Assembly: GCF_002159975.1 (NCBI RefSeq)
Contig: NZ_NFJR01000004.1
Span: forward strand, 124,001-188,000
DNA length: 64,000 nucleotides
Reading direction: 5' to 3'
Source of the DNA: Barnesiella sp. An22
Lineage (GTDB): Bacteria; Bacteroidota; Bacteroidia; Bacteroidales; Barnesiellaceae
Shown: one piece after another, positions 8,968 through 18,585 of the stretch
How the letters are laid out: the number at the start of each line of letters is the position of its first letter
Position numbering within the stretch: position 1 is the first letter of the stretch
Program-made: the position numbers and the translations under genes
The notes under the pieces: generated by a model
What the model saw: the letters and a program-made list of their open reading frames with translations, nothing else
What the model was told of the DNA's origin: nothing
The model's database searches: none

Positions 8968-10611
8968 ATGAAATGTATCATGCGTAAATTTATTCTTCTT
9001 TTGTGTCTGGCGGGGTTGGCTTCGATAGCCCCGGCAGCCGACACGGTCTTTGTCAAGGAGGCCCAGGTGCCTGTGCTGCTCGAGCGGCAGGACAATGTGA
9101 TGTTCTATCTGCGTATTCCCGCCCGGGAGAGCCGCGTGCTCGACCAGGTGGTACTCGATTTTTCACGCTGTGCCGACCGGGCTTCGGTGGCTGCGGTGAA
9201 GCTCTACTACGGCGGTGTCGAGGCTCGGCAGGACGAGGGGAAGAATCGGTTTGCGCCGGTAGGCTACATATCGAGTTTCAGTGCCGGGAAGACCCTCTCG
9301 GCCTATCCCTCCTATTCGGTCAAGTGTGCCGAGGTGACCCGTCCCGACAAACGGGTGGTGCTCCAGGCCGACTACGAATTGTACCCGGGTGTCAACTTCT
9401 TTTGGGTGAGCCTGCAGATGAAGCCGGGCACCTCGCTCTCGGCGAAGGTCGGTGCCGAGCTGGCCTCGGTATCGCTCGACGGTAAGAAAGCCTTGTGCCA
9501 TAGGGTTTCGCCCGACGGTATCGTGCATCGCATGGGTATCGGGGTGCGTCATGCCGGTAACGACGGGGCTGCGGCTTTCCGCATTCCCGGGCTGGTGACG
9601 ACCAACGAGGGTACGCTGCTCGGTGTCTACGACGTGCGCTACAACAGCAGTGTCGACTTGCAGGAGCATATCGACGTGGGGTTGAGCCGCAGCACCGACG
9701 GCGGTAAGACGTGGGAACCCATGCGCCTGCCGCTCTCGTTTGGCGAGTATGGCGGATTGCCTGCCGCACAGAACGGGGTGGGCGACCCCTCGATTCTGGT
9801 CGATACAAAGAACAACACGGTGTGGATTGCCGCCGCCTGGACACACGGCATGGGCAACCAGCGGGCCTGGTGGAGTTCGCAGCGGGGCATGGACTTGGAC
9901 CACACGGCACAACTCGTGCTCACCAAGAGTACCGACGACGGCAAAACCTGGTCGGAACCCATCAATATCACCTCGCAGGTGAAAGACCCCTCGTGGCGAT
10001 TCCTGCTGCAAGGGCCTGGGCGGGGCATCACCATGCACGACGGCACGCTGGTATTCCCCATCCAGTTTATCGACTCGACCGACGTACCCAATGCCGGCAT
10101 CATGTACAGCCGGGATGCGGGCAAGAGCTGGCATATCCACAACCTGGCCCGCACCAACACCACCGAGGCGCAGGTAGTCGAGATTGAGGAGGGGGTGCTC
10201 ATGCTCAACATGCGCGACAACCGGGGCGGCAGTCGGGCCGTGGCTATCACCCGCGACCTGGGGCGTACCTGGACCGAACATGAATCGTCGCGCAAGGCGT
10301 TGCCCGAGCCGGTGTGCATGGCCAGCCTCATTCGGGTCGAGGCCCAGGACAATGTGCTGGGGCGCGATATTCTGCTCTTCTCCAACCCCAACACGACGAA
10401 GGGGCGCAACCATATCACTGTCAAGGCCAGCCTCGACGGTGGGGTGACCTGGCTCCCCGAGAACCAGATTATGCTCGACGAGGAGGATAGCTGGGGCTAT
10501 ACCTGCCTGACGATGATCGACCCCGAGACGGTGGGGATTCTCTACGAAAGCAGTGTGGCTCACATGACTTTCCAGACGTTGAAACTCACCGAACTAATCC
10601 GTAAGAAATAG
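8968..10611 (+). CDS. nanH: Secreted exo-alpha-sialidase (GH33)
   Basis: Sialidase that releases terminal sialic acid from host glycans, 547 aa. A signal peptide covers about residues 1-24 and a carbohydrate-binding-like beta domain about 25-180. The catalytic propeller follows with the F-R-I-P motif and five Asp boxes: S-T-D-G-G-K-T-W, S-T-D-D-G-K-T-W, S-R-D-A-G-K-S-W, T-R-D-L-G-R-T-W and S-L-D-G-G-V-T-W. The domain order matches Bacteroides NanH. A second ATG at 8980 gives a tighter signal peptide and may be the real start. Monocistronic, with a weak promoter (TATCTTTA) just upstream and a terminator behind. No sialic-acid catabolic genes are adjacent. Confidence 0.94.
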   Translation: MKCIMRKFILLLCLAGLASIAPAADTVFVKEAQVPVLLERQDNVMFYLRIPARESRVLDQVVLDFSRCADRASVAAVKLYYGGVEARQDEGKNRFAPVGYISSFSAGKTLSAYPSYSVKCAEVTRPDKRVVLQADYELYPGVNFFWVSLQMKPGTSLSAKVGAELASVSLDGKKALCHRVSPDGIVHRMGIGVRHAGNDGAAAFRIPGLVTTNEGTLLGVYDVRYNSSVDLQEHIDVGLSRSTDGGKTWEPMRLPLSFGEYGGLPAAQNGVGDPSILVDTKNNTVWIAAAWTHGMGNQRAWWSSQRGMDLDHTAQLVLTKSTDDGKTWSEPINITSQVKDPSWRFLLQGPGRGITMHDGTLVFPIQFIDSTDVPNAGIMYSRDAGKSWHIHNLARTNTTEAQVVEIEEGVLMLNMRDNRGGSRAVAITRDLGRTWTEHESSRKALPEPVCMASLIRVEAQDNVLGRDILLFSNPNTTKGRNHITVKASLDGGVTWLPENQIMLDEEDSWGYTCLTMIDPETVGILYESSVAHMTFQTLKLTELIRKK

Positions 10612-10640
10612 TATAAATTATTGATTATAAACCTATAAAT

Positions 10641-10677
10641 GGAGGTAGACCCACCGAAGGGTTTGCCTCCTTTTTTG
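10641..10677 (+). terminator. Rho-independent terminator after the sialidase
   Basis: GGAGG-tag-ACCC pairs with GGGT-ttg-CCTCC, followed by TTTTTTGTT. Confidence 0.88.
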
Positions 10678-10818
10678 TTAAAAGTCTTAAATTTAAGAAT
10701 AAACATCCGGGACGGATTAAACTTTTGGGGCAAACCGTAGTCATATAAGCAGAAACGCAATTCGAATTAGCAGACCAATAGATGAATTACTTAACCATTT
10801 AACGAAAGGAAAACGATT

Positions 10819-11310
10819 ATGAAAAGAACAGTTGTATCGGTAGCGTTGGTATTGGCTTTGACCATGAGTGCTTTTGCCGGAAATCAAAATAAAAAACAGC
10901 CCCGGGAAAAATGTGAGTTTCCCTGCGAACAGATGGTGAAAAACTTGAACCTGAGCGACAAGCAGGTGAAACAGTTGAAAGAGGCCGATGAGACCTTCGA
11001 TGCCGAGGTGAAAGCGCTTCGCGAGAAAAGCAAGGAGTTCCAAAAGAACAATCGCGAGTCGATGAAGGCTGCCAAGGCTCGCCGCGACTCTACGTTGAAA
11101 TCGGTATTGACCAAAGACCAGTATATCCAGTATCTGGAGCAGAAAATAAAACGTCTCGAACGTCGTCCCGATGTCCGTTTCGACCGGAACGCTCGTCCCA
11201 TGAACAAACGCTTCGACGGCAAGCAGATGCGTCAGGGGCGTTGCCCGATGAGTCCGGCCTCCGATGCTCCGGCCATCAATCCCCCGGCTCCTGATGCCGC
11301 AGCAAAGTAA
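10819..11310 (+). CDS. Periplasmic Spy/CpxP-like small protein
   Basis: A 163-aa exported protein of unknown exact role. A signal peptide (about residues 1-20, ending A-F-A-G) leads into a highly charged helical part with L-N-L-S-D-K-Q-V-K-Q-L and V-L-T-K-D-Q-Y. This is the spaced pattern seen in Spy/CpxP and related Bacteroidetes proteins with LTxxQ-type repeats. Two cysteines follow the signal peptide (C-E-F-P-C). The tail is rich in Pro and Ala. Spy-like proteins act as periplasmic chaperones or stress sensors, and that role is inferred here. It stands alone between two terminators. Confidence 0.6.
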   Translation: MKRTVVSVALVLALTMSAFAGNQNKKQPREKCEFPCEQMVKNLNLSDKQVKQLKEADETFDAEVKALREKSKEFQKNNRESMKAAKARRDSTLKSVLTKDQYIQYLEQKIKRLERRPDVRFDRNARPMNKRFDGKQMRQGRCPMSPASDAPAINPPAPDAAAK

Positions 11311-11363
11311 ACAACCACTTCATACATGATTTATAGGTTTTTTAGGTAGGCTGAAAAAAAAAT

Positions 11364-11406
11364 GAGAGGCTATGCTTCCTCACGGGAACGTAGCCTCTCT
11401 GTTTTT
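11364..11406 (+). terminator. Rho-independent terminator
   Basis: AGAGGCTA (11365-11372) pairs with TAGCCTCT (11391-11398), followed by CTGTTTTTG. It ends the Spy-like gene. Confidence 0.85.
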
Positions 11407-11458
11407 GCCCGGTTCACTCCCTGGCGGGAGCTCGGGCTTCGAGGGAGGGAAAGAATAT

Positions 11459-11496
11459 AAAAAAAGGAGCCGTGTCGCCTCAGGCAGCACGGCTCC
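11459..11496 (-). terminator. Rho-independent terminator after clpB
   Basis: GGAGCCGTG (11466-11474) pairs with CACGGCTCC (11488-11496). On the minus strand a run of T follows the stem. It lies 24 bp after the clpB stop. Confidence 0.88.
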
Positions 11497-11519
11497 GTAT
11501 GGTTTATTTCACACCCGCA

Positions 11520-14108
11520 TCAGTTGCGGAATACGATTTGATCGTTTTCGGCATCGACCACAATAGGTTTCGACCGATCCACTTTCTGAGCCAGCAGGTC
11601 TTTCGACAGCTGGTTGAGGATGAGCCGGTGGATAACCCGTTTTACAGGACGTGCACCGAACTCGGGGTCGTAGCCCTCGGTAGCGATGAGGCTCAAGGCC
11701 TTGGGCGTGATTTCGAGCGTAACACCGTTCTTCTCGAGCATTTTCTTGATGTTGTCGATTTGCAGCGATACAATCTGTTCGATTTCGTTCTTCGTAAGCG
11801 GCGTGAACATGATGGTCTCGTCGATACGGTTGAGGAACTCGGGACGTATGGTCTGTTTCAACATCTCCAGAACCTGCTCCTTGGTCTTTTCGATTACATC
11901 GGCCCGGTTGGCATCGGTCATCTTCTCGAAGTTCTCACGAATCAGCGACGAACCCATGTTGGAGGTCATGATGATAATCGTGTTCTTGAAGTTGACCAAC
12001 CGCCCCTTGTTATCGGTCAGACGGCCATCGTCGAGTACCTGCAACAGGATGTTGAAGATGTCGGGGTGAGCCTTCTCGATTTCATCGAACAGCACTACAG
12101 AATAGGGCTTCCGGCGGATAGCCTCGGTCAACTGACCGCCCTCTTCGTAGCCCACGTATCCGGGAGGCGAACCGATGAGTCGCGTAGCGCTGAACTTCTC
12201 TTGATATTCACTCATATCGATACGCGTCATCATGTTCTCGTCGTCGAACAGATACTCGGCCAAGGCCTTGGCCAGCTCGGTTTTACCTACACCCGTCGTG
12301 CCCAGGAAGATGAACGAACCGATAGGTTTGCGGGGATCGTTCAGGCCGGCACGGCTCCGACGCACGGCGTCGGCAATGGCGGTGATGGCTTCGTCCTGAC
12401 CCACTACCCGTTTGTGCAACTCCTCTTCGAGGTGGAGCAGTTTGTCTTTTTCGCTCTGCATCATCTTGTTCACGGGGATACCGGTCCACCGCGATACGAC
12501 GTCGGCAATATCTTCGGCATCGACCTCCTCCTTGATCATGGCCTTGTCGCCCTGCAACTCGTGCAAGCGTTGCTGGGTAGCGTGTATGTCGTCCTCTTTG
12601 GCTTTGATTTTGGCATACCGTATTTCGGCCACCTTGCCGTAATCGCCTTCGCGTTCGGCCTTATCGGCTTCGAAACGCAGGTTCTCGATGTCGATCTTGT
12701 TCTGCTGTATGCGGTTGACAAGCTCTTTCTCCGATTGCCATTTGGCGCGGAACTTGGTCTCCTCCTCTTTCAGGTCGGCAATCTCCTTGGCCAGCTGTTG
12801 CAGCTTCTCGGTATCGTTTTCACGCTTGATGGCCTCGCGCTCGATTTCGAGCTGTTTGATACGCCGCGTGATTTCATCGAGGGCCTCGGGCACCGAGTCG
12901 ACCTCGATACGCAGTTTGGCGGCAGCCTCATCCATCAGGTCGATGGCCTTATCGGGCAAGAACCGGTCGGTGATGTACCGCTCCGACAACTGTACGGCAG
13001 CGATGATGGCATCATCTTTAATCCGCACCTTGTGGTGGTTTTCATACCGTTCCTTCAAACCACGCAGAATCGATATACTGCTCATCTCGTCGGGCTCGTC
13101 GACCATAACGATCTGGAACCGACGCTCCAGAGCCTTATCCTTCTCGAAGTATTTCTGATACTCGTCGAGGGTAGTGGCACCGATGGCCCTCAGTTCGCCA
13201 CGGGCCAGGGCAGGTTTCAAGATGTTGGCGGCATCCATGGCACCGTCGCTCTTGCCGGCACCTACCAGGGTGTGAATCTCATCGATGAAGAGGATGATTT
13301 CGCCCTCGCTCTGGATTACCTCGTTGACTACCGATTTGAGTCGTTCCTCAAACTCACCTTTGTATTTGGCGCCGGCGATAAGGGCACCCATGTCGAGCGA
13401 GAAGATCTGTTTGCTCTTCAGGTTCTCGGGCACATCGCCACGTACGATACGGTGAGCCAACCCCTCGGCGATAGCCGTTTTACCGGTACCCGGTTCACCT
13501 ATCAGGATAGGGTTGTTTTTGGTACGCCGGCTCAAGATCTGCAGCACCCGACGTATCTCGTCGTCACGCCCGATAACCGGGTCGAGTTTGCCGCTGCGGG
13601 CACGCTCGGTCAAGTTGATGGCATATTTGCTCAGCGCATTATAGGTGTCCTCGGCCGAAGCCTCGGTTACTTTCTTCCCTTTCCGCAGCTCATCGATAGC
13701 AGCTCCCAACTCCTTCTCGGTAACGCCGGCATCCTTCAGGAACGACGAAGCCGAACTTTTGGTCAGGAACAGACCCATCAGCATGGCTTCCAGAGCCACA
13801 AACTGGTCGCCCAGTTTCTGAGAGTAGTCGATGGCTTTTTGAAGAGCGTCGTTAGCCTCGCGGCTCAAGTAGGGTTCGCCCCCGCTTACCTTTGGCAACG
13901 ATTCTATCTCACGATCGAGCTGGCTGTTCAGCAAACCGGCGTTGACACCCAGCTTCTGGAAGAGGTACGAAGTAAGGCTCTCGCCCACTTGCAAAATCCC
14001 TTTCAGCAGGTGCACCGGCTCGATCGACTGCTCGTTGTGGTCGCGGGCAATCTGCACGGCCTTTTGCACGGCCTCTTGCGATTTGATTGTAAAATTGTCA
14101 AAGTTCAT
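11520..14108 (-). CDS. clpB: ATP-dependent disaggregase ClpB
   Basis: Cytoplasmic Hsp100 chaperone that works with DnaK to resolve aggregates, 862 aa, full length. Order: Clp-N domain (1-145), first AAA+ module with G-E-P-G-T-G-K-T and L-F-I-D-E-I-H-T-L, coiled-coil middle domain rich in Glu/Lys (about 410-525), second AAA+ module with G-T-T-G-V-G-K-T and [10 protein letters not shown], and the C-terminal small domain with the G-A-R-P-V-K-R motif. The start is M-N-F-D-N-F-T. Two copies of a 12-bp palindrome lie 109-196 bp upstream and may be stress operators. Confidence 0.97.
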   Translation of the reverse strand: MNFDNFTIKSQEAVQKAVQIARDHNEQSIEPVHLLKGILQVGESLTSYLFQKLGVNAGLLNSQLDREIESLPKVSGGEPYLSREANDALQKAIDYSQKLGDQFVALEAMLMGLFLTKSSASSFLKDAGVTEKELGAAIDELRKGKKVTEASAEDTYNALSKYAINLTERARSGKLDPVIGRDDEIRRVLQILSRRTKNNPILIGEPGTGKTAIAEGLAHRIVRGDVPENLKSKQIFSLDMGALIAGAKYKGEFEERLKSVVNEVIQSEGEIILFIDEIHTLVGAGKSDGAMDAANILKPALARGELRAIGATTLDEYQKYFEKDKALERRFQIVMVDEPDEMSSISILRGLKERYENHHKVRIKDDAIIAAVQLSERYITDRFLPDKAIDLMDEAAAKLRIEVDSVPEALDEITRRIKQLEIEREAIKRENDTEKLQQLAKEIADLKEEETKFRAKWQSEKELVNRIQQNKIDIENLRFEADKAEREGDYGKVAEIRYAKIKAKEDDIHATQQRLHELQGDKAMIKEEVDAEDIADVVSRWTGIPVNKMMQSEKDKLLHLEEELHKRVVGQDEAITAIADAVRRSRAGLNDPRKPIGSFIFLGTTGVGKTELAKALAEYLFDDENMMTRIDMSEYQEKFSATRLIGSPPGYVGYEEGGQLTEAIRRKPYSVVLFDEIEKAHPDIFNILLQVLDDGRLTDNKGRLVNFKNTIIIMTSNMGSSLIRENFEKMTDANRADVIEKTKEQVLEMLKQTIRPEFLNRIDETIMFTPLTKNEIEQIVSLQIDNIKKMLEKNGVTLEITPKALSLIATEGYDPEFGARPVKRVIHRLILNQLSKDLLAQKVDRSKPIVVDAENDQIVFRN

Positions 14109-14216
14109 ATGATGTTCTCCTTTCTAATTTCTTGGTTGTGTTTACGCCCTTGTATAGTCAAAAGAAGTGCCAAACCCAAAAGGATGAAATGTTGTCTGAA
14201 AATCAGTCGGTTAATA

Positions 14217-14304
14217 TGACAAAATGTCCTCGTTTATCCGTCCGTCCGTGGGGGCGTAGGGTAACGGGGTCATTTGTAGCATGTTCTGTTTCTGACAAAA
14301 TGTC
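14217..14304. promoter_or_regulatory. Twin TGACAAAATGTC palindromes upstream of clpB
   Basis: TGACAAAATGTC occurs exactly at 14217-14228 and again at 14293-14304, 76 bp apart, in the roughly 280-bp gap upstream of clpB. Each holds the inverted repeat GACA/TGTC. The exact duplication in a short gap suggests protein-binding sites. The cognate regulator is unknown. Confidence 0.45.
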
Positions 14305-14389
14305 GTCACTTCACACGTACAACACGCACGGCCCTCGAAAGTTCGAAGGCAGGCGGGTGATTATGGGGTGGAAACGGGTAAAGGCGGAG

Positions 14390-15271
14390 TTATTTCCGAG
14401 GTTGGACCGAAAGGGAATCGGGGCGGTCGGTAGACGTCGAGTCGGGCAGGGCGAGGGTATCGGTTGCGATGGCGGGAAGCTCCGGCCGCCGGGCGCTCGA
14501 ATCGTTGGTCGTGGCGGGCAATTCGAGTTTGAATTGGGGGCGCTCCTTGCCCCAGAGCGGAGCCGTAAATTTCGGTTTCGACGGGGCCACGATGGTATCG
14601 TTGGCCAGCAGGGTAGAGATGAGCACCGGGTTGGCGATGCGGCTCACCGGGGCATTCCGTTTCTTCTCGAGGTTCTGTTTGATAGAGTCGGTCTCCTGCT
14701 TGGTGAGCAGCCGGTTGTCGTCGCCGAAGAGGGTCATCAGCACCATCTTGGTGCGCAGGGCCCGCTTCTTGCGTTTCCATTCGCGATAGAGCTCCACGGG
14801 GTCGATAATCCCCACATAAGCTATACTTGCACCGAATGGCATGGTGTTGGGTGCCCCCATTGTGAAGTTGTTGACCGGGCCGGGCCGGTCGTCCGAGAGG
14901 GGACGCAGCAGGTTGCGCACCAGAAAATGGTCGACCATGCGGGCAATCGTTTCGTCGTGCAGACTGGCGATGCTGTCCTTCACGGCGTGCAGCAGGATGA
15001 CGTTGAGCATGAACTCCGAGGGGTTTTCGGGGAAGAGGGTCGAGGGTCTCATCATCTGAATCGAAGCCTTCTCGAGATGGTCGTCCAGCCGACGTTGGAT
15101 AAAGTGGTCGTTGGGGGTAGAGGTAGGCATCTGCTCGGTGCGGGGCCACGACTGTTCGCCCCCTTTGATTTCCAGCTCCGAGCCGTTGCCCGGTCGCATG
15201 GGGGGCGGGGTGGATTGTGCGCACACGGTACCGACGGCCGTCAGAAACAGGCCGCACAACCATAGTCGCAT
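14390..15271 (-). CDS. Exported protein of unknown function
   Basis: I do not recognise this 293-aa protein with certainty; it may belong to one of the Bacteroidales DUF families. A signal peptide (M-R-L-W-L-C-G-L-F-L, ending V-C-A-Q) is followed by a Pro/Ser-rich stretch. A helical core then runs to about residue 200, with conserved-looking Y-V-G-I-I-D-P-V-E-L-Y and M-T-L-F-G-D-D-N-R. The tail of about 90 residues is low-complexity Pro/Thr/Ser/Asp. The frame is open 9 codons upstream (15298), but the ATG at 15271 places the signal peptide at the start. No operon partner. Confidence 0.6.
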   Translation of the reverse strand: MRLWLCGLFLTAVGTVCAQSTPPPMRPGNGSELEIKGGEQSWPRTEQMPTSTPNDHFIQRRLDDHLEKASIQMMRPSTLFPENPSEFMLNVILLHAVKDSIASLHDETIARMVDHFLVRNLLRPLSDDRPGPVNNFTMGAPNTMPFGASIAYVGIIDPVELYREWKRKKRALRTKMVLMTLFGDDNRLLTKQETDSIKQNLEKKRNAPVSRIANPVLISTLLANDTIVAPSKPKFTAPLWGKERPQFKLELPATTNDSSARRPELPAIATDTLALPDSTSTDRPDSLSVQPRK

Positions 15272-15476
15272 ATCTCTTGTCGTTCGTGGTTTCACCATAC
15301 CATTTGCAAAGATACCCGCAATTTGGTAACCTTTTGGCGATTCTCCCGAAAATTAACCGTTAATAATATTATAAAAATATTTAGAAAAAGTCGGGCCATG
15401 ACCCCGAAACAGCAGAGCCCCTGATCTCTTCCACATCTATATAAATGCTTGATGCTTCTGGCAAAACACAAATAAA

Positions 15477-15508
15477 TTTGATTTTACCCGCGGCTTGCAC
15501 TATCTTTG
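15477..15508 (+). promoter_or_regulatory. Promoter for tgt
   Basis: TTTG at 15477-15480, 20-bp spacer, TATCTTTG at 15501-15508. It matches the Bacteroidetes vegetative promoter and lies about 100 bp upstream of tgt. The rest of the 15272-15608 gap shows only GC-rich sequence. Confidence 0.7.
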
Positions 15509-15608
15509 CCCAGGAAAAATCTGAGCCCGGGGCTTCCGGCGGCTGCACCGAGGTGCGGGTCGGGGCAGTGCGGTGTCTCCCCTTATTTTCAAACTTGAAC
15601 GACAGACG

Positions 15609-16739
15609 ATGGATTTTGAGCTGATACATACCGATGAGCGTAGCAGCGCGCGGGCGGGCGTCATCACGACCGACCACGGTACGATACTGACGCCTATCTT
15701 CATGCCCGTGGGCACGGTGGCGTCGGTCAAGGCCGTGCATCAGCGCGAGTTGCGCGACGACATCAAGGCCCAGATTATCCTGGGCAATACCTACCACCTG
15801 TACTTGCGGCCGGGCCTCGACATCTTGCACAAGGCCGGCGGACTGCACAAGTTCAACGGGTGGGAGCGCCCGATTCTTACCGACAGCGGGGGCTTTCAGG
15901 TATTCTCGCTCTCGGACCGCCGCAAGCTCACCGAAGAGGGGGCTCACTTCCGCTCGCACATCGACGGGTCGAAACACCTCTTCACGCCCGAGAATGTGGT
16001 GGACACGCAGCGCATCATCGGGTCGGACATCATGATGGCGCTCGACGAGTGTACGCCGGGCGATGCCGACTACGACTACGCCAAGAAGTCGCTGGCCCTT
16101 ACCCGCCGCTGGCTCGACCGGGGGTGGAAACACTTCTGCGAGACCGAGGGGCTCTATGGCTATCGGCAGACATTCTTCCCCATTGTGCAGGGGTGCGTCT
16201 ACCGCGACCTGCGTACCGAGGCGGCCAAGCATGTGGCCGACCTGGGGGCCGACGGCAACGCTATCGGCGGTCTGGCCGTGGGCGAACCTACCGAAAAGAT
16301 GTACGAGATGATCGAGGTGGTGAACGATATTCTGCCCCAAGACAAGCCCCGCTATCTGATGGGGGTGGGCACGCCGGCCAATATTCTGGAGGGTATCGAG
16401 CGCGGGGTCGACATGTTCGACTGCGTGATGCCCACGCGCAACGGCCGCAACGGCATGCTCTTCACCCGCAACGGCATTATGAACATGCGCAACAAGAAGT
16501 GGGCCGACGACTTTTCGCCCATCGACCCCGAGGGTACCTCGTTTGTCGATACCTGTTACAGCAAGGCCTATCTGCGCCACCTCTTCATCAGCGAAGAGAT
16601 TCTGGCCATGCAGATTGCCTCGATACATAACCTGGCATTTTATGTATGGCTCACCCAGGAGGCCCGTCGCCAGATTCTGGCCGGCACATTCAAGCCGTGG
16701 AAGGACGAGATGGTGCGCCGGGTGACTACACGGTTGTAA
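15609..16739 (+). CDS. tgt: Queuine/preQ1 tRNA-guanine transglycosylase
   Basis: Exchanges G34 for preQ1 in tRNAs with GUN anticodons, 376 aa. Family motifs: L-G-N-T-Y-H-L, T-D-S-G-G-F-Q-V-F-S-L (catalytic Asp92), G-G-L-A-V-G-E and D-C-V-M-P-T-R (nucleophile Asp). The usual zinc cysteines are missing. Where typical enzymes have P-E-C-D-C-Y-T-C, this one has P-E-G309-T-S311-F-V-D314, with a single Cys316 two residues later; the His of I-H-N-L is kept. The start at 15609 begins the conserved N-terminus; the frame is open 12 codons further up. The permease gene follows within 10 bp. Confidence 0.93.
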   Translation: MDFELIHTDERSSARAGVITTDHGTILTPIFMPVGTVASVKAVHQRELRDDIKAQIILGNTYHLYLRPGLDILHKAGGLHKFNGWERPILTDSGGFQVFSLSDRRKLTEEGAHFRSHIDGSKHLFTPENVVDTQRIIGSDIMMALDECTPGDADYDYAKKSLALTRRWLDRGWKHFCETEGLYGYRQTFFPIVQGCVYRDLRTEAAKHVADLGADGNAIGGLAVGEPTEKMYEMIEVVNDILPQDKPRYLMGVGTPANILEGIERGVDMFDCVMPTRNGRNGMLFTRNGIMNMRNKKWADDFSPIDPEGTSFVDTCYSKAYLRHLFISEEILAMQIASIHNLAFYVWLTQEARRQILAGTFKPWKDEMVRRVTTRL

Positions 16740-16747
16740 AACGTCGC

Positions 16748-17827
16748 ATGATGAAGGTACTGAAGAAAATAGACATCTATATCATCAAGAAGTTTCTGGG
16801 AACGTACTTCTTTGCGATAGCCCTTATTCTGGCTATCACCATCATGTTCGACATCAACGAGAAGCTCGATTCGTTTCTCAAGGCGCCGTTGTCGGCTACG
16901 ATATTCGACTATTTCTTCAACTTTCTGCCCTATTTTGCCAACCTCTTCAGCCCGCTCTTTACCTTCATTGCCGTCATCTTCTTTACCTCGAAGCTGGCCG
17001 ACAACTCCGAGATTATCGCCATGCTCTCGAGCGGCATCAGTTTCAAGCGGCTCTTTGTGCCCTATATGATTTCGGCGGCCATCATTGCGGCGCTGAACCT
17101 CTATTTGAGCTGTTATGTGATACCGCCGGCCAACGTGACCCGCATCGAGTACATGAATACCTATGTGAAGAACAAACGGGTCGACTATGCCAGCAACATC
17201 CAGTTGCAGGTCGAGCCCGGTGTCATCGCCTATATCGCCCGCTACGACAACAGCAACAAGACCGGCTACCGATTTTCGCTCGAGAAGTTCGACGACAAGG
17301 TGCTCAAGTCGCGCCTCACGGCCCAGACGGTCAACTACGATTCGGCCTACCACTGGCGGGTCAACAACTACCTGATTCGCAACTTCAACGGCATGCGCGA
17401 GGAGCTGGTGCGCGGTACTTCGCTCGATACGATTGTGCCCATCGAGCCCTCCGACTTCCTTATCTCGCAGAACGACAGCGAGATGATGACCACCCCCGAG
17501 CTGCGCCGCTACATTATCCGCCAGAAGGAGCGGGGGGTTGCCAACATCAAGAATTTCGAAATCGAATATGAACGGCGCTTCGCCATGGCGGCTGCCGCCT
17601 TTATCCTCACGGCCATAGGCATGTCGCTCTCGTCGCGCAAGGTGAAGGGGGGGATGGGTATCAACATCGGTATCGGGCTGCTGTTGAGCTTCTCCTACAT
17701 TCTCTTCTCGACCGTGACCTCGACCTTTGCCGTATCGGGAGCCACTTCGCCCATGCTGGCCATGTGGATTCCCAACATCATCTATACGGTAATCGCGGTC
17801 GTGCTGTATAAAAAGGCTCCTAAATAG
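16748..17827 (+). CDS. LptF/LptG-family permease (YjgP/YjgQ)
   Basis: Inner-membrane subunit of the LPS transport ABC complex, 359 aa (or 358 from the ATG at 16751). Three membrane helices lie in the first about 100 residues (F-L-G-T-Y-F-F-A-I-A-L-I-L-A near the start). A periplasmic beta-jellyroll-like middle follows, and three more helices end the protein (A-A-F-I-L-T-A-I-G-M-S-L-S-S-R-K, then I-G-I-G-L-L-L-S-F). The S-S-R-K-V-K-G-G loop is characteristic. It follows tgt by about 10 bp, an arrangement that suggests co-transcription. LptF versus LptG cannot be settled from this alone. Confidence 0.88.
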   Translation: MMKVLKKIDIYIIKKFLGTYFFAIALILAITIMFDINEKLDSFLKAPLSATIFDYFFNFLPYFANLFSPLFTFIAVIFFTSKLADNSEIIAMLSSGISFKRLFVPYMISAAIIAALNLYLSCYVIPPANVTRIEYMNTYVKNKRVDYASNIQLQVEPGVIAYIARYDNSNKTGYRFSLEKFDDKVLKSRLTAQTVNYDSAYHWRVNNYLIRNFNGMREELVRGTSLDTIVPIEPSDFLISQNDSEMMTTPELRRYIIRQKERGVANIKNFEIEYERRFAMAAAAFILTAIGMSLSSRKVKGGMGINIGIGLLLSFSYILFSTVTSTFAVSGATSPMLAMWIPNIIYTVIAVVLYKKAPK

Positions 17828-17933
17828 GAATAATTTCTTATTGTCTGAAAATAAATGCCTTTTTATTTTTTGCTGTGGAAATAATAGCCTACCTTTACCA
17901 CCCTATTCTTTTATTTAATTTCAAGTACAAATA

Positions 17934-18428
17934 ATGATTCAAGAAGATTTTGAGCAGCATGTGGTAAAACTGCAAGGTGCTCTGTTGGGCTTTGCCAAGA
18001 GTCTGACCCACAACGACGACGAGGCAAAAGACCTGTGGCAGGAGACCGCTCTGAAAGCCTTGGTGAATAAAGAAATGTACCGGGATTCGGGGAATATCAA
18101 GAGCTGGCTGTGCACCATCATGTTCAATCTCTTCCTGAATTGCCGCCGTCTTTCTTCCCGCCAGCAGGCCATGATAGCCGATTTCCAACTGGACGCTGCC
18201 GACGACATGGAGGAGGCAATCAATGCCGAATGTGCCGTATCGGATACCGATATTCAGCAGATTATGAATTTGTTGCCGGCCAAGAGCCGCGAACTCTTCT
18301 CCCTCTATCTGCAAGGATACCATTACGACGAGATTGCCCGGCGCCTGAATATGCCGGTGGGTACGGTGAAGGTCCAGATATTCCGCATCAAGAACAAGTT
18401 GAGAGCCTGCAAAAAGCAGATTTTGTGA
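17934..18428 (+). CDS. ECF-type RNA polymerase sigma factor
   Basis: A 164-aa sigma-70 family member with region 2 (D-E-A-K-D-L-W-Q-E-T, near residues 30-40) and region 4 (L-P-A-K-S-R-E-L-F-S-L-Y, followed by Y-D-E-I-A-R-R-L-N-M-P-V-G-T-V-K). Region 3 is absent, as in ECF factors. No anti-sigma gene lies next to it, so its signal is not evident. An AT-rich upstream region with TACCTTTA (near 17890) may be its promoter. The gene downstream is convergent. Confidence 0.88.
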   Translation: MIQEDFEQHVVKLQGALLGFAKSLTHNDDEAKDLWQETALKALVNKEMYRDSGNIKSWLCTIMFNLFLNCRRLSSRQQAMIADFQLDAADDMEEAINAECAVSDTDIQQIMNLLPAKSRELFSLYLQGYHYDEIARRLNMPVGTVKVQIFRIKNKLRACKKQIL

Positions 18429-18509
18429 CAGGCAGGTCCCGCGCTTTCGCCCGTAAGGCCCGACGGTATTTCCTCTCCTCTCGCCCATACGCACCGGTAA
18501 AAAAGATAG

Positions 18510-18547
18510 ACCCGCACCTCTTCGCAGAGATACGGGCCTTTTTCGTT
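18510..18547. terminator. Terminator between sigma factor and beta-barrel gene
   Basis: CCCG-ca-CCTCT pairs with AGAG-ata-CGGG and is followed by CCTTTTTCG on the plus strand. It sits between convergent genes. Confidence 0.7.
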
Positions 18548-18585
18548 TATTTAAATCAGGAAGTTAATACGTCGCATGTCGTTCG

